Source: Myxococcales bacterium (GTDB taxonomy: Bacteria > Myxococcota_A > Polyangia > Polyangiales > Ga0077539). Taken from it: a stretch of DNA of 64,000 nucleotides. Shown here in pieces: positions 26,878 to 35,153 of the stretch. The notes beneath the pieces were generated by a model, which saw nothing but the letters and a program-made list of their open reading frames with translations, had not been told where the DNA came from and searched no databases. The stretch covers positions 1 through 64,000 of the forward strand of contig JAEUKI010000089.1 of NCBI GenBank assembly GCA_016793325.1. Reading direction: 5' to 3'. How positions within the stretch are numbered: the stretch's first letter is position 1; the number at the start of each line of letters is the position of its first letter. Made by a program: the position numbers and the translations under genes.

Positions 26878-28529
26878 GGCCCCTCCTGTTCGACAAGATC
26901 CGTCAGCAAGAATCCAGTGATGTTGCGAGCTGTCTCGCGCTCGGGGCGCTGGCCGTCGAGCACCGTCACCGAGCCCCCTGTCGCTTCGTGAAGCGCGATC
27001 GCGCGCGAGGGAGCGCCCGCCATGGAGGGAAGCGCCAAGACCTCGCGCACCGGCGCGTCGAGCCGCACTTCGCCAGGGTGAAAGTTGTCGAGCTCGACGA
27101 AGCCGACGCGGGTGTTTCCGTTGGGCGCCACCCACAAGAGCCGCGCGTCCGTGCTGAAGCGCGCGTCTGAGAGCGTGACTTCGGCGAGGATGGGCGCGGT
27201 CGTTCGTCGGGCGAGGTCGAGCAGGCTGAGGCGCCCCGCGTTGCTCGCGTCGTCGTGTTCGAAGAGCACCGTCGAGCGCCCGGGCAGCGCGAGCGCGCGG
27301 CGAATGGTGCGGGTCACTTGCACGGTCTCGAGGTTTTGCGAGCCGCGCGTCTCGATCGCGCCGAGGTCGATAAACGACACAGCCCGCGCCGACAGCGCGC
27401 TGCTCGACGGGTACACCAGCGCGCGGAGCGTCGTCGTGGAGTCGCGCGGAGACGGTCCCTCGAAGAGCAACACGCGGTCGGCGCGGGCGTCGAGCGCGAG
27501 CGCCGTGATCGCGTTGGAGCGCGGGTCGATCACGCGCACTTCGGACGAGCCCGAGGACACGACGAGCAGCCGTCGCGCGTCGCCTGCGCCGAAGAGCGCG
27601 AGGTCCGACGGGTCGCGGCCGGCGCCGATCTGGTTGATCGAGGCGCGAAAGTCGTTTCCCTCGGCGGGAGGCGTTCCCGAGTCGTCGAGGCGCACGAGGT
27701 ATACGTCGTTCGAGCCCGATGCGCGCAGGTAGAACGCGCGCGACTCGGCGTCGAACACGAGCTGCTGCGGGACGACCTCTCGCGCGTCCTGCGCCAACGT
27801 CAGCCGCACGGACGTCTCTGCGCGATCGAGGTGCGCCAGGTCGAGCAACGTCACGTACGAGGTCGACACGACCACAGCGATCGTCCGCGCTTCGCCCCGG
27901 ATCGACAGCGACGGCGAGAACTGCACGCTCGTGGGAATCCCTCCGAACGAGCGCACGGTCCTTCGCCGCGGGTTGCTCTCGCTCGGCTCGGCCGCGAGGT
28001 CGACGACGGCCACTTCGTTCGGGTTGAAGAGCAGTCGATCGAGCGTTCGATCCGGCGCGTAGTGCACGAGCGCGAAGCGACCGTCGCTCGTCACGGACAC
28101 GGCGTTGAAGGGGCTCCCGACGTTGTACACGCGCGGCTGAGCGCTCGCGGTCGCGGGCAACGCCACGAGGGTCGCCGCGATCGGCGCCACGCCGGGCGAG
28201 CCTCGTTCGCCGCGACAGAGCACCAGCACCTCGTCCGAGCCGGGCCGTCGAACAGACCGAACCGCCTGCGGCCCCACTGCGAATCGCGTCACGCGAGGGG
28301 CGGCCGCGGGGTCCGGCGAGAGCTGCAAGCGCACCGCGCGCGATCGACTCGGGAGCACGTACACGAGCCCGTCGCTCAGGGCCACGGGCTCGAGCGTGTC
28401 GAGCCGCAGCGTCGATCGAGGATCCTCGGGGCGGCACGAGCTCAACGCGCCCAGCGTCGTCGACGCCAGCGCGACGAGCGCGATTCGCGCTGCGAATGTA
28501 CGAACGATTTGAATACGTGTGGTCATCAT
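26874..28529 (-). CDS. Beta-propeller lipoprotein (second of operon)
   Basis: The ATG at 28529 gives 551 residues; a GTG at 28541 that overlaps the upstream stop is an alternative. The signal peptide ends with lipobox ALSSC. Repeats such as SPFNAVSVTSDGRFALVHY and EVRVIDPRSNAITALALD resemble YncE/WD40-like blades, so a beta-propeller is likely. It has no enzymatic motif that I can name. It is coupled on both sides: 8 bp or less from the upstream lipoprotein and overlapping the downstream barrel gene. Confidence 0.75.
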   Translation of the reverse strand: MMTTRIQIVRTFAARIALVALASTTLGALSSCRPEDPRSTLRLDTLEPVALSDGLVYVLPSRSRAVRLQLSPDPAAAPRVTRFAVGPQAVRSVRRPGSDEVLVLCRGERGSPGVAPIAATLVALPATASAQPRVYNVGSPFNAVSVTSDGRFALVHYAPDRTLDRLLFNPNEVAVVDLAAEPSESNPRRRTVRSFGGIPTSVQFSPSLSIRGEARTIAVVVSTSYVTLLDLAHLDRAETSVRLTLAQDAREVVPQQLVFDAESRAFYLRASGSNDVYLVRLDDSGTPPAEGNDFRASINQIGAGRDPSDLALFGAGDARRLLVVSSGSSEVRVIDPRSNAITALALDARADRVLLFEGPSPRDSTTTLRALVYPSSSALSARAVSFIDLGAIETRGSQNLETVQVTRTIRRALALPGRSTVLFEHDDASNAGRLSLLDLARRTTAPILAEVTLSDARFSTDARLLWVAPNGNTRVGFVELDNFHPGEVRLDAPVREVLALPSMAGAPSRAIALHEATGGSVTVLDGQRPERETARNITGFLLTDLVEQEGP

Positions 28530-28537
28530 GGCCCCCG

Positions 28538-30283
28538 TCACATCACGATCCGCGCGTTGAGCTCGAAGCCCGTGACCGACTGCAGCGCGCCGCTCTCCCA
28601 GTCGATGAAGCTGATGCGCCCCTCCGGGTGCTCTTGCCCGACGAACACGCGCCGCGACGAGGGAACAGACCCCACGGACAACGGCGGGCTCCCGAGCGTG
28701 ACGCTGTCCGCGACGAAGCTCCGGAGGTCCACGCGATCGACCGCAGCGATCGATTGCGCATCGAGCCGCTGGAGCAAGAACGCGTGCGTTCCAGACGGGA
28801 CGATCGCGAAGGGGCCGACGTCGGCCCGCGTCAATTGCAGCTTCACGAAGCGCGCGGACGGCTCGACCATCGAGTAGCCCGGCGAGCGATCGAGCATCGT
28901 TTGCATCGGGATCCCTTGCTGCATCGGGTCTCCCGGAGCCACGCGATGGATCACCAGCGCGGTCCGGCTGTCCGGGGCAAACGCGACGGCGCGCACGGTC
29001 TTTCGCAGCGCGAGCGCGAAGGTGCCCTCGGTGCCCGCGAGGTCCATCACGAGCAATCGACGCGACTCGAGCACCGTCGTGTAGAGCAGCGCCCTTCGCG
29101 CGTCGGGCGAGATCGACACCGAGCCGAACTGCTCTCCGCGCAGCTCGGTCCTGCGGATCGACTCGGGATTGGTAAACGCCCCAGGAACAGGCAATCGCAG
29201 CACCTGCGAGGCGTCGCGCAAGACGGCGACCGCGAACGCTCCGTCCGTGGACAGATCGAGGTCGGTGACCGCGCCGCCGACATCGATGCGACGGATCGTT
29301 CGCTCGGTGAGGTCCACGAGGCGCACGATGGGGCTGCCCTCGCTGCGCGCGATCGCGTAGCGCCCATCGGGCGTGATCGAGACGTCGCTCGCGACGAGGT
29401 TCGCGTCCGTGATCCTCGGTCGCCCCGAGTCCACGCCGGTGTCCGGCGTCACGCCGCTGTCCGTGATCGCCGCGCTGTCGCCTGCGTCTCCATCGTCGCT
29501 CGCGTCACGATCGGGTGCGATTCCGCTGTCCGTCGCGACGTCGACGCCCGCGTCGGTCACGACCTCTTCGACCGTGGGATCCGCGAGCGACACGTTGGGG
29601 ACGATCATCGGTCCCGTGAGGGCGCTGAACCTCAGGATCGAGATCCCATCTTCAGTGATCACGAAGCCGAGCGAACCATCCCGCGAGAAGCGGACATCGA
29701 TGGGACGAAAGCCCACCGTGAGCCGAACGGCGCGGTCCATTCCCGCTTGGAGCGAGACGACAACGATGTCTTGAAAGCTCCCCCCGACGCTCGATCCGCC
29801 CGCGCTCGTGTCGAGGTAGATGACGGCGTGCCTCCCGTCCGGCGCGAGCGCGATCGCGTTGGCCCCGGCGAACGTCGGCACCGTCGACACCGTGGTCCTG
29901 CCGTTGCTCGTTCGAAGGATCGACGCGGTGTTGGACCCCGCGTTGAGCACGATCGCTTCGTCGCGACCGTCCGCCGTGAGCACCGCTTCGGGCCTTCGCC
30001 CCACTTCGACCGCCTCGATCGCGAGCGTCTGCGAGTCGATCACCGCCACGGTGTCCCGCGTCGGATTGGCCACGAACACGTAGCGCCCGCCCGCTCGCGG
30101 CTGCAGAAAATTGCGCTGCTCCTCGCGCTCGGGCGGCGGAGGCGGCGGAGGAACGAACACCCCCGAGTCGAAAGGCGGCGACCCTGGCGGCAAGCTCGAG
30201 TCCCAATTCGGCGCCTCGTTCCGCGACGGACCGCACGCCGCGACAACGCTCAGCAGCCCACTGACGAACAGTGTCTTCTTCAT
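28538..30283 (-). CDS. Beta-propeller lipoprotein (first of operon)
   Basis: The ATG at 30283 gives 581 residues starting MKKTLF with lipobox VVAAC (Cys17). A Pro-rich stretch follows, then blades like YVFVANPTRDTVAVIDSQT and ADGRDEAIVLNAGSNT, typical of YVTN/YncE-type propellers. A loop of Asp/Ser/Gly repeats (about 250-290) interrupts the blades. It is the promoter-proximal gene of a unit that continues with a second propeller and a barrel protein. The 188-bp spacer to the divergent ferritin-like gene should hold both promoters. Function unknown. Confidence 0.75.
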   Translation of the reverse strand: MKKTLFVSGLLSVVAACGPSRNEAPNWDSSLPPGSPPFDSGVFVPPPPPPPEREEQRNFLQPRAGGRYVFVANPTRDTVAVIDSQTLAIEAVEVGRRPEAVLTADGRDEAIVLNAGSNTASILRTSNGRTTVSTVPTFAGANAIALAPDGRHAVIYLDTSAGGSSVGGSFQDIVVVSLQAGMDRAVRLTVGFRPIDVRFSRDGSLGFVITEDGISILRFSALTGPMIVPNVSLADPTVEEVVTDAGVDVATDSGIAPDRDASDDGDAGDSAAITDSGVTPDTGVDSGRPRITDANLVASDVSITPDGRYAIARSEGSPIVRLVDLTERTIRRIDVGGAVTDLDLSTDGAFAVAVLRDASQVLRLPVPGAFTNPESIRRTELRGEQFGSVSISPDARRALLYTTVLESRRLLVMDLAGTEGTFALALRKTVRAVAFAPDSRTALVIHRVAPGDPMQQGIPMQTMLDRSPGYSMVEPSARFVKLQLTRADVGPFAIVPSGTHAFLLQRLDAQSIAAVDRVDLRSFVADSVTLGSPPLSVGSVPSSRRVFVGQEHPEGRISFIDWESGALQSVTGFELNARIVM

Positions 30284-30471
30284 GGCCCGCTTCGACACAA
30301 GCACGACACGTGCCTCTCTTCGAACGCGCGACTCTCCTGCGATTACGAACGGCGAGCGAATTCTCAGTGTGCCATCGATGTCGCGCTCGAGTCCTCCCGG
30401 CGCCTCCAGAGTGACACGCGTGCCGCGGCTCGCGCGGGTGCGATACGCTCGAGACTTCGGAGGATCGATCC

Positions 30472-31329
30472 ATGCAGTCCGCGTTCGAACCGATGCAGCC
30501 CTCGCAGAAGTCGCGCTTTCGCGAGGCGTACCTGAACTACCTCCGCGCGCGCGACGGTCAGCCCGACTTGCGCGCGCGACGCTTCGACATTCGCGAGCGA
30601 TTCTTCGCGCAAATCGACGCGAATCCCGTCGTGTGGGAGGGACGCCCTCCCGTCGATCAGGGGGTGTTCGATCGCAACTACCGTCGCGCGAAGCCCGAAG
30701 CGGGGCTCGATGAAGCGACGCTGTGGGCGCTGGCGACGGCGAAGACCAACCGCGGCGAGCGCTATGGCGTCGAGTACTCGCTCGCGCACGGAGAGCACCC
30801 GACGGACCCGAGCGCGGATCCGCACGCGTTTATCCAGGTCGAAGAGGTCTATCACACGCGCATCCTCGAGGACGCGCTCGCGGCCATCGGCGTGAAGATG
30901 AAGGTGTCCGACCCCGGCGTCGCCACGCGAGTGCTCGTCCGCGGAATGGTTCACATGCCCGACCAGGTGTCGGACGTCTTGGTGTTGTGTGGCGAGATCT
31001 TCGGCGTCGCGGTCTTCGCGCTCTTGCTCGAGAAGGCCCGCGAGTTGTTCGCATCGCAGCCGCGCGCGCTCGCGCGTATCGAAGCCCTCTTCGCGCAGAT
31101 CATGGTGGACGAAGTGGGGCACGTTCACTTCGTGCGCAGCCGATTGAGCCCGGAGCTCGTCCGCCTCGCGCGGCGCATCGGGCCGCTCGTCGCGTGGGGC
31201 GCGATGCGCGACATCCCCGAGCTCGAGGCGCTCTTCGGTCGCAAGAAGATCCTGGAGCGCATGGCCCGCGCCGACGTCGACTCCGAAGCCGCGCCGTACG
31301 CCGATCGCTTCGTGCTCCCGACGGCGTAG
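30472..31329 (+). CDS. Ferritin-like diiron protein
   Basis: The 285-residue soluble protein carries two ExxH motifs, EEVYH at 124-128 and DEVGH at 213-217, plus Glu175 in GEIFGVA, spaced as in four-helix diiron proteins. This suggests an oxygen-, peroxide- or iron-handling enzyme, but the family is not identified and a substrate cannot be given. GGAGG lies 8 bp before the ATG, supporting this start. A palindromic element follows the stop within 20 bp. There is no signal peptide. Confidence 0.6.
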   Translation: MQSAFEPMQPSQKSRFREAYLNYLRARDGQPDLRARRFDIRERFFAQIDANPVVWEGRPPVDQGVFDRNYRRAKPEAGLDEATLWALATAKTNRGERYGVEYSLAHGEHPTDPSADPHAFIQVEEVYHTRILEDALAAIGVKMKVSDPGVATRVLVRGMVHMPDQVSDVLVLCGEIFGVAVFALLLEKARELFASQPRALARIEALFAQIMVDEVGHVHFVRSRLSPELVRLARRIGPLVAWGAMRDIPELEALFGRKKILERMARADVDSEAAPYADRFVLPTA

Positions 31330-31345
31330 CGCGGCCCGAGAGAGT

Positions 31346-31583
31346 GAAGCGATGGAGCGCGGCCCCCACCCGGCGCTACCGCGCGCCCCGCCCCCGCCTG
31401 CACGGCAGGGGCGGAGCTTCGCATTGTGTGGGTGTGTTATCAAAACAGCGACGCTGATGGCGTATCCCAGCACGACGCTCTGGGTCTGGAAATTCACTGA
31501 CACAATGCGAAGCTCCGCCCCTGCCGTGCAGGCGGGGGCGGGGCGCGCGGCAGCGCCGGGTGGGGGCCGCCCCCCATCGCTTC
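31346..31583. repeat. Long palindromic element, copy 3
   Basis: Arms 31359-31429 and 31500-31570 are 71-bp inverted repeats with one mismatch. They continue imperfectly outward to 31346 and 31583. The core (31430-31499) matches the reverse complement of the core of copy 2 with about ten differences, so the two copies sit in opposite orientations. It fills the 298-bp spacer between the ferritin-like and dehydrogenase genes. Confidence 0.9.
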
Positions 31584-31627
31584 GCTCGCCACCCTGCCCA
31601 GCGCTCGCGATACAACCCTCGCTCTTC

Positions 31628-32668
31628 ATGACCGACTCTCACTCTCTCGCCGTGGTCCTCGGCGGAAGCGGCTTCGTCGGCCGCCGTCTCGTCGCGATGC
31701 TCGCGGATCCGTCGCGCCCCGAGTGGCCCACGTTCGACCGCGTTCGCACGGCGGACCTCGCGCCGTTCGGCGGAACGCTCCCCGACAAGGCCGAGCACGT
31801 TCGGTGCGACGTTCGCTCGAAGGACGACCTGCGCCGCGCGCTCGCGGGCGCGGACACCGTGTTTCACCTCGCGTCGCTCGTGCACGTGGGGCTCTCGAAG
31901 AACCCCGTGATCGACGCGGTCAACATCGAGGGGACGCGCAACGTCGTCGAGGTGTGCCGAGAGCTCGGGGTGAAGTTTCTCGTGTACACGAGCTCGGAGG
32001 ACGTCGTGCTCGACACGCGGCCCGTCTCGGGCGGAGACGAGTCGCTCCCGTATCCCGCAAAGCCCATTCACGATTATGTCCGCACCAAGATCGAGGGTGA
32101 GCGCATCGCGCTCGGGGCCAACTCCGACGCGCTCGCGACGTGCTCGGTGCGACCGACGCACGTGTACGGCCCCAACGACCCGCACGCGATCACCACGAGC
32201 CTGAAGGAATTTTCAAAGGGAACGATGCCGCTGCTCATCGGCGATCCCTCCGCGCGCTTCGACTGCGTGTACGTCGACAACGTCGCGCACGCGCACTTGC
32301 TCGCGGCCGCGAAGCTCCACGACCCCGCCACGCGCGCGACCGTCGCGGGGCGGGCGTACTTCATCAACGAGGGGTACGCGCCGAACTTCTTCGATTTTCT
32401 CAGGCCGTTCGCGAAGGTGAAGGGGCTCACCGTGCCGACGCGCAGGCTCCCTCGGCGCGTGGCGTTCGCGATCGCGGATGCCTTTGCGCTCGTGCATCGC
32501 GCGACGGGGATCGAGCCGCCCTTTCACCGCTTTCACCTGTACGTGATCGGGCAGGATTTCTATTTTCGCTCGGACAGGGCGAAGCGCGAGCTCGGGTACG
32601 AGCCCATCGTTTCGACGGACGAAGCCCTCGCGCGCACGACCGAGTGGGTGAAGACTCTGGCGCTGTGA
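31628..32668 (+). CDS. NAD(P)-dependent extended SDR (3-beta-HSD/epimerase type)
   Basis: The 346-residue protein has the Rossmann motif GGSGFVG at 12-18, Ser122/123 in TSSEDVV and the catalytic YVRTK at Tyr150-Lys154. The layout matches the 3-beta-hydroxysteroid dehydrogenase/isomerase and nucleotide-sugar epimerase branch of extended SDRs. The 3-beta-HSD-like branch, which includes sterol and 2-alkyl-3-oxoacid reductases, seems closer, but the substrate is not decided by sequence. The ATG at 31628 follows the palindromic element. The stop overlaps the GTG of the permease gene (GTGA), so the two are coupled. Confidence 0.8.
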   Translation: MTDSHSLAVVLGGSGFVGRRLVAMLADPSRPEWPTFDRVRTADLAPFGGTLPDKAEHVRCDVRSKDDLRRALAGADTVFHLASLVHVGLSKNPVIDAVNIEGTRNVVEVCRELGVKFLVYTSSEDVVLDTRPVSGGDESLPYPAKPIHDYVRTKIEGERIALGANSDALATCSVRPTHVYGPNDPHAITTSLKEFSKGTMPLLIGDPSARFDCVYVDNVAHAHLLAAAKLHDPATRATVAGRAYFINEGYAPNFFDFLRPFAKVKGLTVPTRRLPRRVAFAIADAFALVHRATGIEPPFHRFHLYVIGQDFYFRSDRAKRELGYEPIVSTDEALARTTEWVKTLAL

Positions 32669-34020
32669 GCGCAAGCACCGAGCCCTCGAGTTCGCTTCGT
32701 CGGGACATCGGCCTCGCGCTCTCGGTCCTCATCGTCGTCAACGCCACGATCGGAACCGGGATCTTCAAGACCCCCGCCCGCGTCGCGCGATTGACGGGCT
32801 CGCTCGGCGTGTCGCTCGCAGTATGGGCCGTCGGCGCAGTCATCGCCTTGTGCGGTGCGCTCTCGTTGGGGGAGCTCGCGGCGGCGATTCCCCGCGCGGG
32901 AGGGCTCTACGAGTACCTTCGTCGCGCGTGGGGGAGGCACGTCGCGTTTCTCTTCGGGTGGGCTCGGTTGGTGCTGCTCATCCCGAGCGCGACGGGCTCG
33001 TTCGCGAAATTGTCCGCGGAGTCGCTCGCGGCCGCGTTGGGTTTGCCCAGCGATTCTGCCCGCGATTCGCGCGTCGCCATGATCACCATCGCCGCGTGCG
33101 CGACGGTCAACTGCCTCGCCGTGCGCACCGCCACGCGCGCGCAAGGCGCGATCACCGTGGTGAAGTACATCGGCGTCTTCGCCCTCGCGCTCGCGGGCTT
33201 GCTCTTGCCCGTGCGCGGAACGGTCGCGGTCCCCACGGACGTTCTGCAAACCGCCGCGAGCCCCACGGTGCTCGGCGCGCTCGCGGCCCTCGTCGGCGTG
33301 ATGTGGGCCTACGACGGGTGGGCGGATCTCTCGTCGCTCGCGGGCGAAGTGAAGAACCCCGAGCGCACGCTCCCGCGCGGCCTCGCCGTCGGGACGCTCG
33401 CGATCGCCCTCGTGTATCTCCTCGCCAACCTCGGGTATGCGCGCGCCCTCGGGCTCGAGGGACTGCAACGCTCGACCACGGGAGCAAACATGGCCGCGGC
33501 CAACGTCGCGGCGCTCACGGCGGGCTCCGTGGGTCGCACGCTGCTCGCGCTGCTCGTGTGGGCTTCGACTGTGGGCGGGTGCATGTCGGGGTTGCTCACT
33601 GGCTCGCGCGTGTTCGTTCCGATGCGTGACGATGGAGCGCTCTTTCGCTGGTTGAGCGTCGTCGACGAGCGACGCGGAGTGCCCGTGCGCGCGGTGCTCG
33701 TGGGCTCGTTGCTCGGGTGCGGGTACGTGCTCTCGCGCTCGTTCGAGCAGCTCACCGAGGCGTTCGTCGTGGGGCTGTTTCCGTTTTATGCGCTCGGCGT
33801 TGGCGCGGTGTTCGTCCTGCGAAGACGAGAACCATCGCTCGAGAGACCCTTTCGTGTGCCGGGCTACCCGTGGGTTCCGCTGGTGTTCATCCTGGGCGCG
33901 ATCGTGCTGATCGTGGGCGCGATCGCCAACGCCGACTCGAGCGCCCTTCACGCGATGGCGGTGCTCGCGGTGGGCGCAGTCGTATCGCTGTTCACCACGC
34001 GAAAAGCTCAGCTCTCGTAG
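32665..34020 (+). CDS. APC-family amino acid permease
   Basis: The 451-residue protein starts with GTG overlapping the preceding stop. The family hallmark NATIGTGIFKTPARVA occurs near the first membrane segment, and GGLYEYLRRAWG and about twelve hydrophobic segments follow. This is the amino acid/polyamine/organocation permease architecture, with a proton- or exchange-driven inner-membrane transport role. The substrate is not predictable. The C-terminal end overlaps the convergent gene at 34008 by 13 bp. Confidence 0.85.
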   Translation: MSASTEPSSSLRRDIGLALSVLIVVNATIGTGIFKTPARVARLTGSLGVSLAVWAVGAVIALCGALSLGELAAAIPRAGGLYEYLRRAWGRHVAFLFGWARLVLLIPSATGSFAKLSAESLAAALGLPSDSARDSRVAMITIAACATVNCLAVRTATRAQGAITVVKYIGVFALALAGLLLPVRGTVAVPTDVLQTAASPTVLGALAALVGVMWAYDGWADLSSLAGEVKNPERTLPRGLAVGTLAIALVYLLANLGYARALGLEGLQRSTTGANMAAANVAALTAGSVGRTLLALLVWASTVGGCMSGLLTGSRVFVPMRDDGALFRWLSVVDERRGVPVRAVLVGSLLGCGYVLSRSFEQLTEAFVVGLFPFYALGVGAVFVLRRREPSLERPFRVPGYPWVPLVFILGAIVLIVGAIANADSSALHAMAVLAVGAVVSLFTTRKAQLS

Positions 34021-34412
34021 CGAACGGCCGTCCCCTCGCCCGGCCGCAGCGCGATCACCGCGTCGATCGCCGCGAGCAGCGGCTCGGGCGCGTCGCTGTG
34101 GATCACCACGATGTTGTGCGTCACCAAGATCCGGTCGCGCTCGGTCTCGACGATCACCTCGGAGAACGAGCGCACGAACGTCTCGCTCCCGACGCGAACG
34201 TCGCGAAAGCGCAGGTAGAGGCACACGTTTCCGCGATGCAAGAGCGCGTCGCCGCTGGCGTGCGACCCGAGCAGCGCGTCGAACTCCGCGCGCTCTGCGG
34301 CAGAGGGACCGACGCCGAGCACGCCCGCCGCCGCGACGGCCGCCGCGAAGAGCGCGGTCGCAGGGTGAACGTCCTCTCGGTAGCGCGCGATGGTTCGTCT
34401 CGTCGAAGTCAC
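34008..34412 (-). CDS. Small hypothetical protein
   Basis: With GTG at 34412 the product is 134 residues. It contains ALLHRGNVCLYLRFRDVRVG and RILVTHNIVVIHSD, suggesting a compact alpha/beta fold. I do not recognise the family. The frame remains open upstream into the selenoprotein gene, so the start is uncertain; the region before 34412 overlaps that gene and looks non-coding in this frame. It follows the oxidoreductase by about 49 bp on the same strand and may be co-transcribed. Confidence 0.55.
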   Translation of the reverse strand: MTSTRRTIARYREDVHPATALFAAAVAAAGVLGVGPSAAERAEFDALLGSHASGDALLHRGNVCLYLRFRDVRVGSETFVRSFSEVIVETERDRILVTHNIVVIHSDAPEPLLAAIDAVIALRPGEGTAVRYES

Positions 34413-34461
34413 AACGGACGTCGATGGTAGTCGATTTGGTGTGAGGATTTCCAGCGGAGCG

Positions 34462-35067
34462 TCAGCGACGCTTCGCGCCCGCGCGCTCGACGAGCTTGAC
34501 CAACGTCTCGTACGGCTGCGCGCCCACCACGCCTCCGTCGCCCGCCACAAACGTCGGAACGCCGCTGACACCCAACGCCCTCGCCTCGGACCACTGGCGA
34601 TCGATTGTCGCGCGGTGCGTCCGCTCTTCGAGCACCGAGCGCGCTTCGCTCTCGTCGAGCCCCGCGCCCTTCGCGATCGCCACGAGGACGTCGTGCTTGG
34701 CGAGGTCCGCGCCCTCGACGAAATTCGCCCGATAGAGCGCGTCGACGAGCGAGACGCCCTTGCCGAGCGCCCACGCAGAGAGCTCTTGCGCGAGCCTCGT
34801 GTTGCTCACGTGCTCGTGCGGAACAAACGCGAGCCCCTCGGCCTTCATCCGCTGCGCCATCTGCGCCTGCATCGCGCGCACATCGAGCCCTCTCCCTGCG
34901 AAGAGCTTGCTCAACGTCGTCCCCTCGCTGGGCAACGACGGGTGCAGCGGAAAGTGCACGTACACCAGTCGAACGTCGTACTCGCGGGCCAGTCGTTCAG
35001 TACGAACTGTACTGAGGTAGCACCACGGTCAGATGAAGTCCGTGAATATCTCGAGGTCGACAGTCAT
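34462..35067 (-). CDS. FrnE/DsbA-type thiol-disulfide oxidoreductase, probable selenoprotein
   Basis: From the ATG at 35067 the frame reads into an in-frame TGA at 35029-35031 (codon 13), then continues as one coherent 201-residue protein of the FrnE branch of the DsbA family. The context is TDFI-U-PWCYLS: TGA replaces the first Cys of the CPWC active site, giving a U-x-x-C redox motif. Family features follow, including VYVHFPLHP, a helical insert, and GVSGVPTFVAG with the cis-Pro near the C-terminus. A hairpin begins 14 nt after the TGA. AGAGG sits about 8 bp before the ATG. No signal peptide is seen, so it probably acts in the cytosol. The alternative is a nonsense mutation or sequencing error, which would have had to hit exactly this codon. 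Confidence 0.8.
34997..35015 (-). promoter_or_regulatory. Putative bacterial SECIS hairpin
   Basis: On the minus strand TCAGTAC-AGTTC-GTACTGA forms a perfect 7-bp stem with a 5-nt loop. It starts 14 nt after the UGA, and the loop starts 21 nt after it with G as its second base. This spacing and an early loop G fit bacterial SECIS elements read by SelB within the coding region. Confidence 0.6.
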
Positions 35068-35153
35068 GCGCCGACCTCTCGCACAATCGCGCGCGTTCGT
35101 AAACGCTGCCGTCCTGTAAGCTCGCTGCCGCAGCGCTCGTTGTGGATCCCGTG

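Noticed and set aside
34462..34965. Oxidoreductase read as a 167-residue protein starting at a GTG after the TGA
   Set aside because: That version lacks the thioredoxin-fold first strand and the active-site motif, both of which are encoded in frame just upstream across the TGA.
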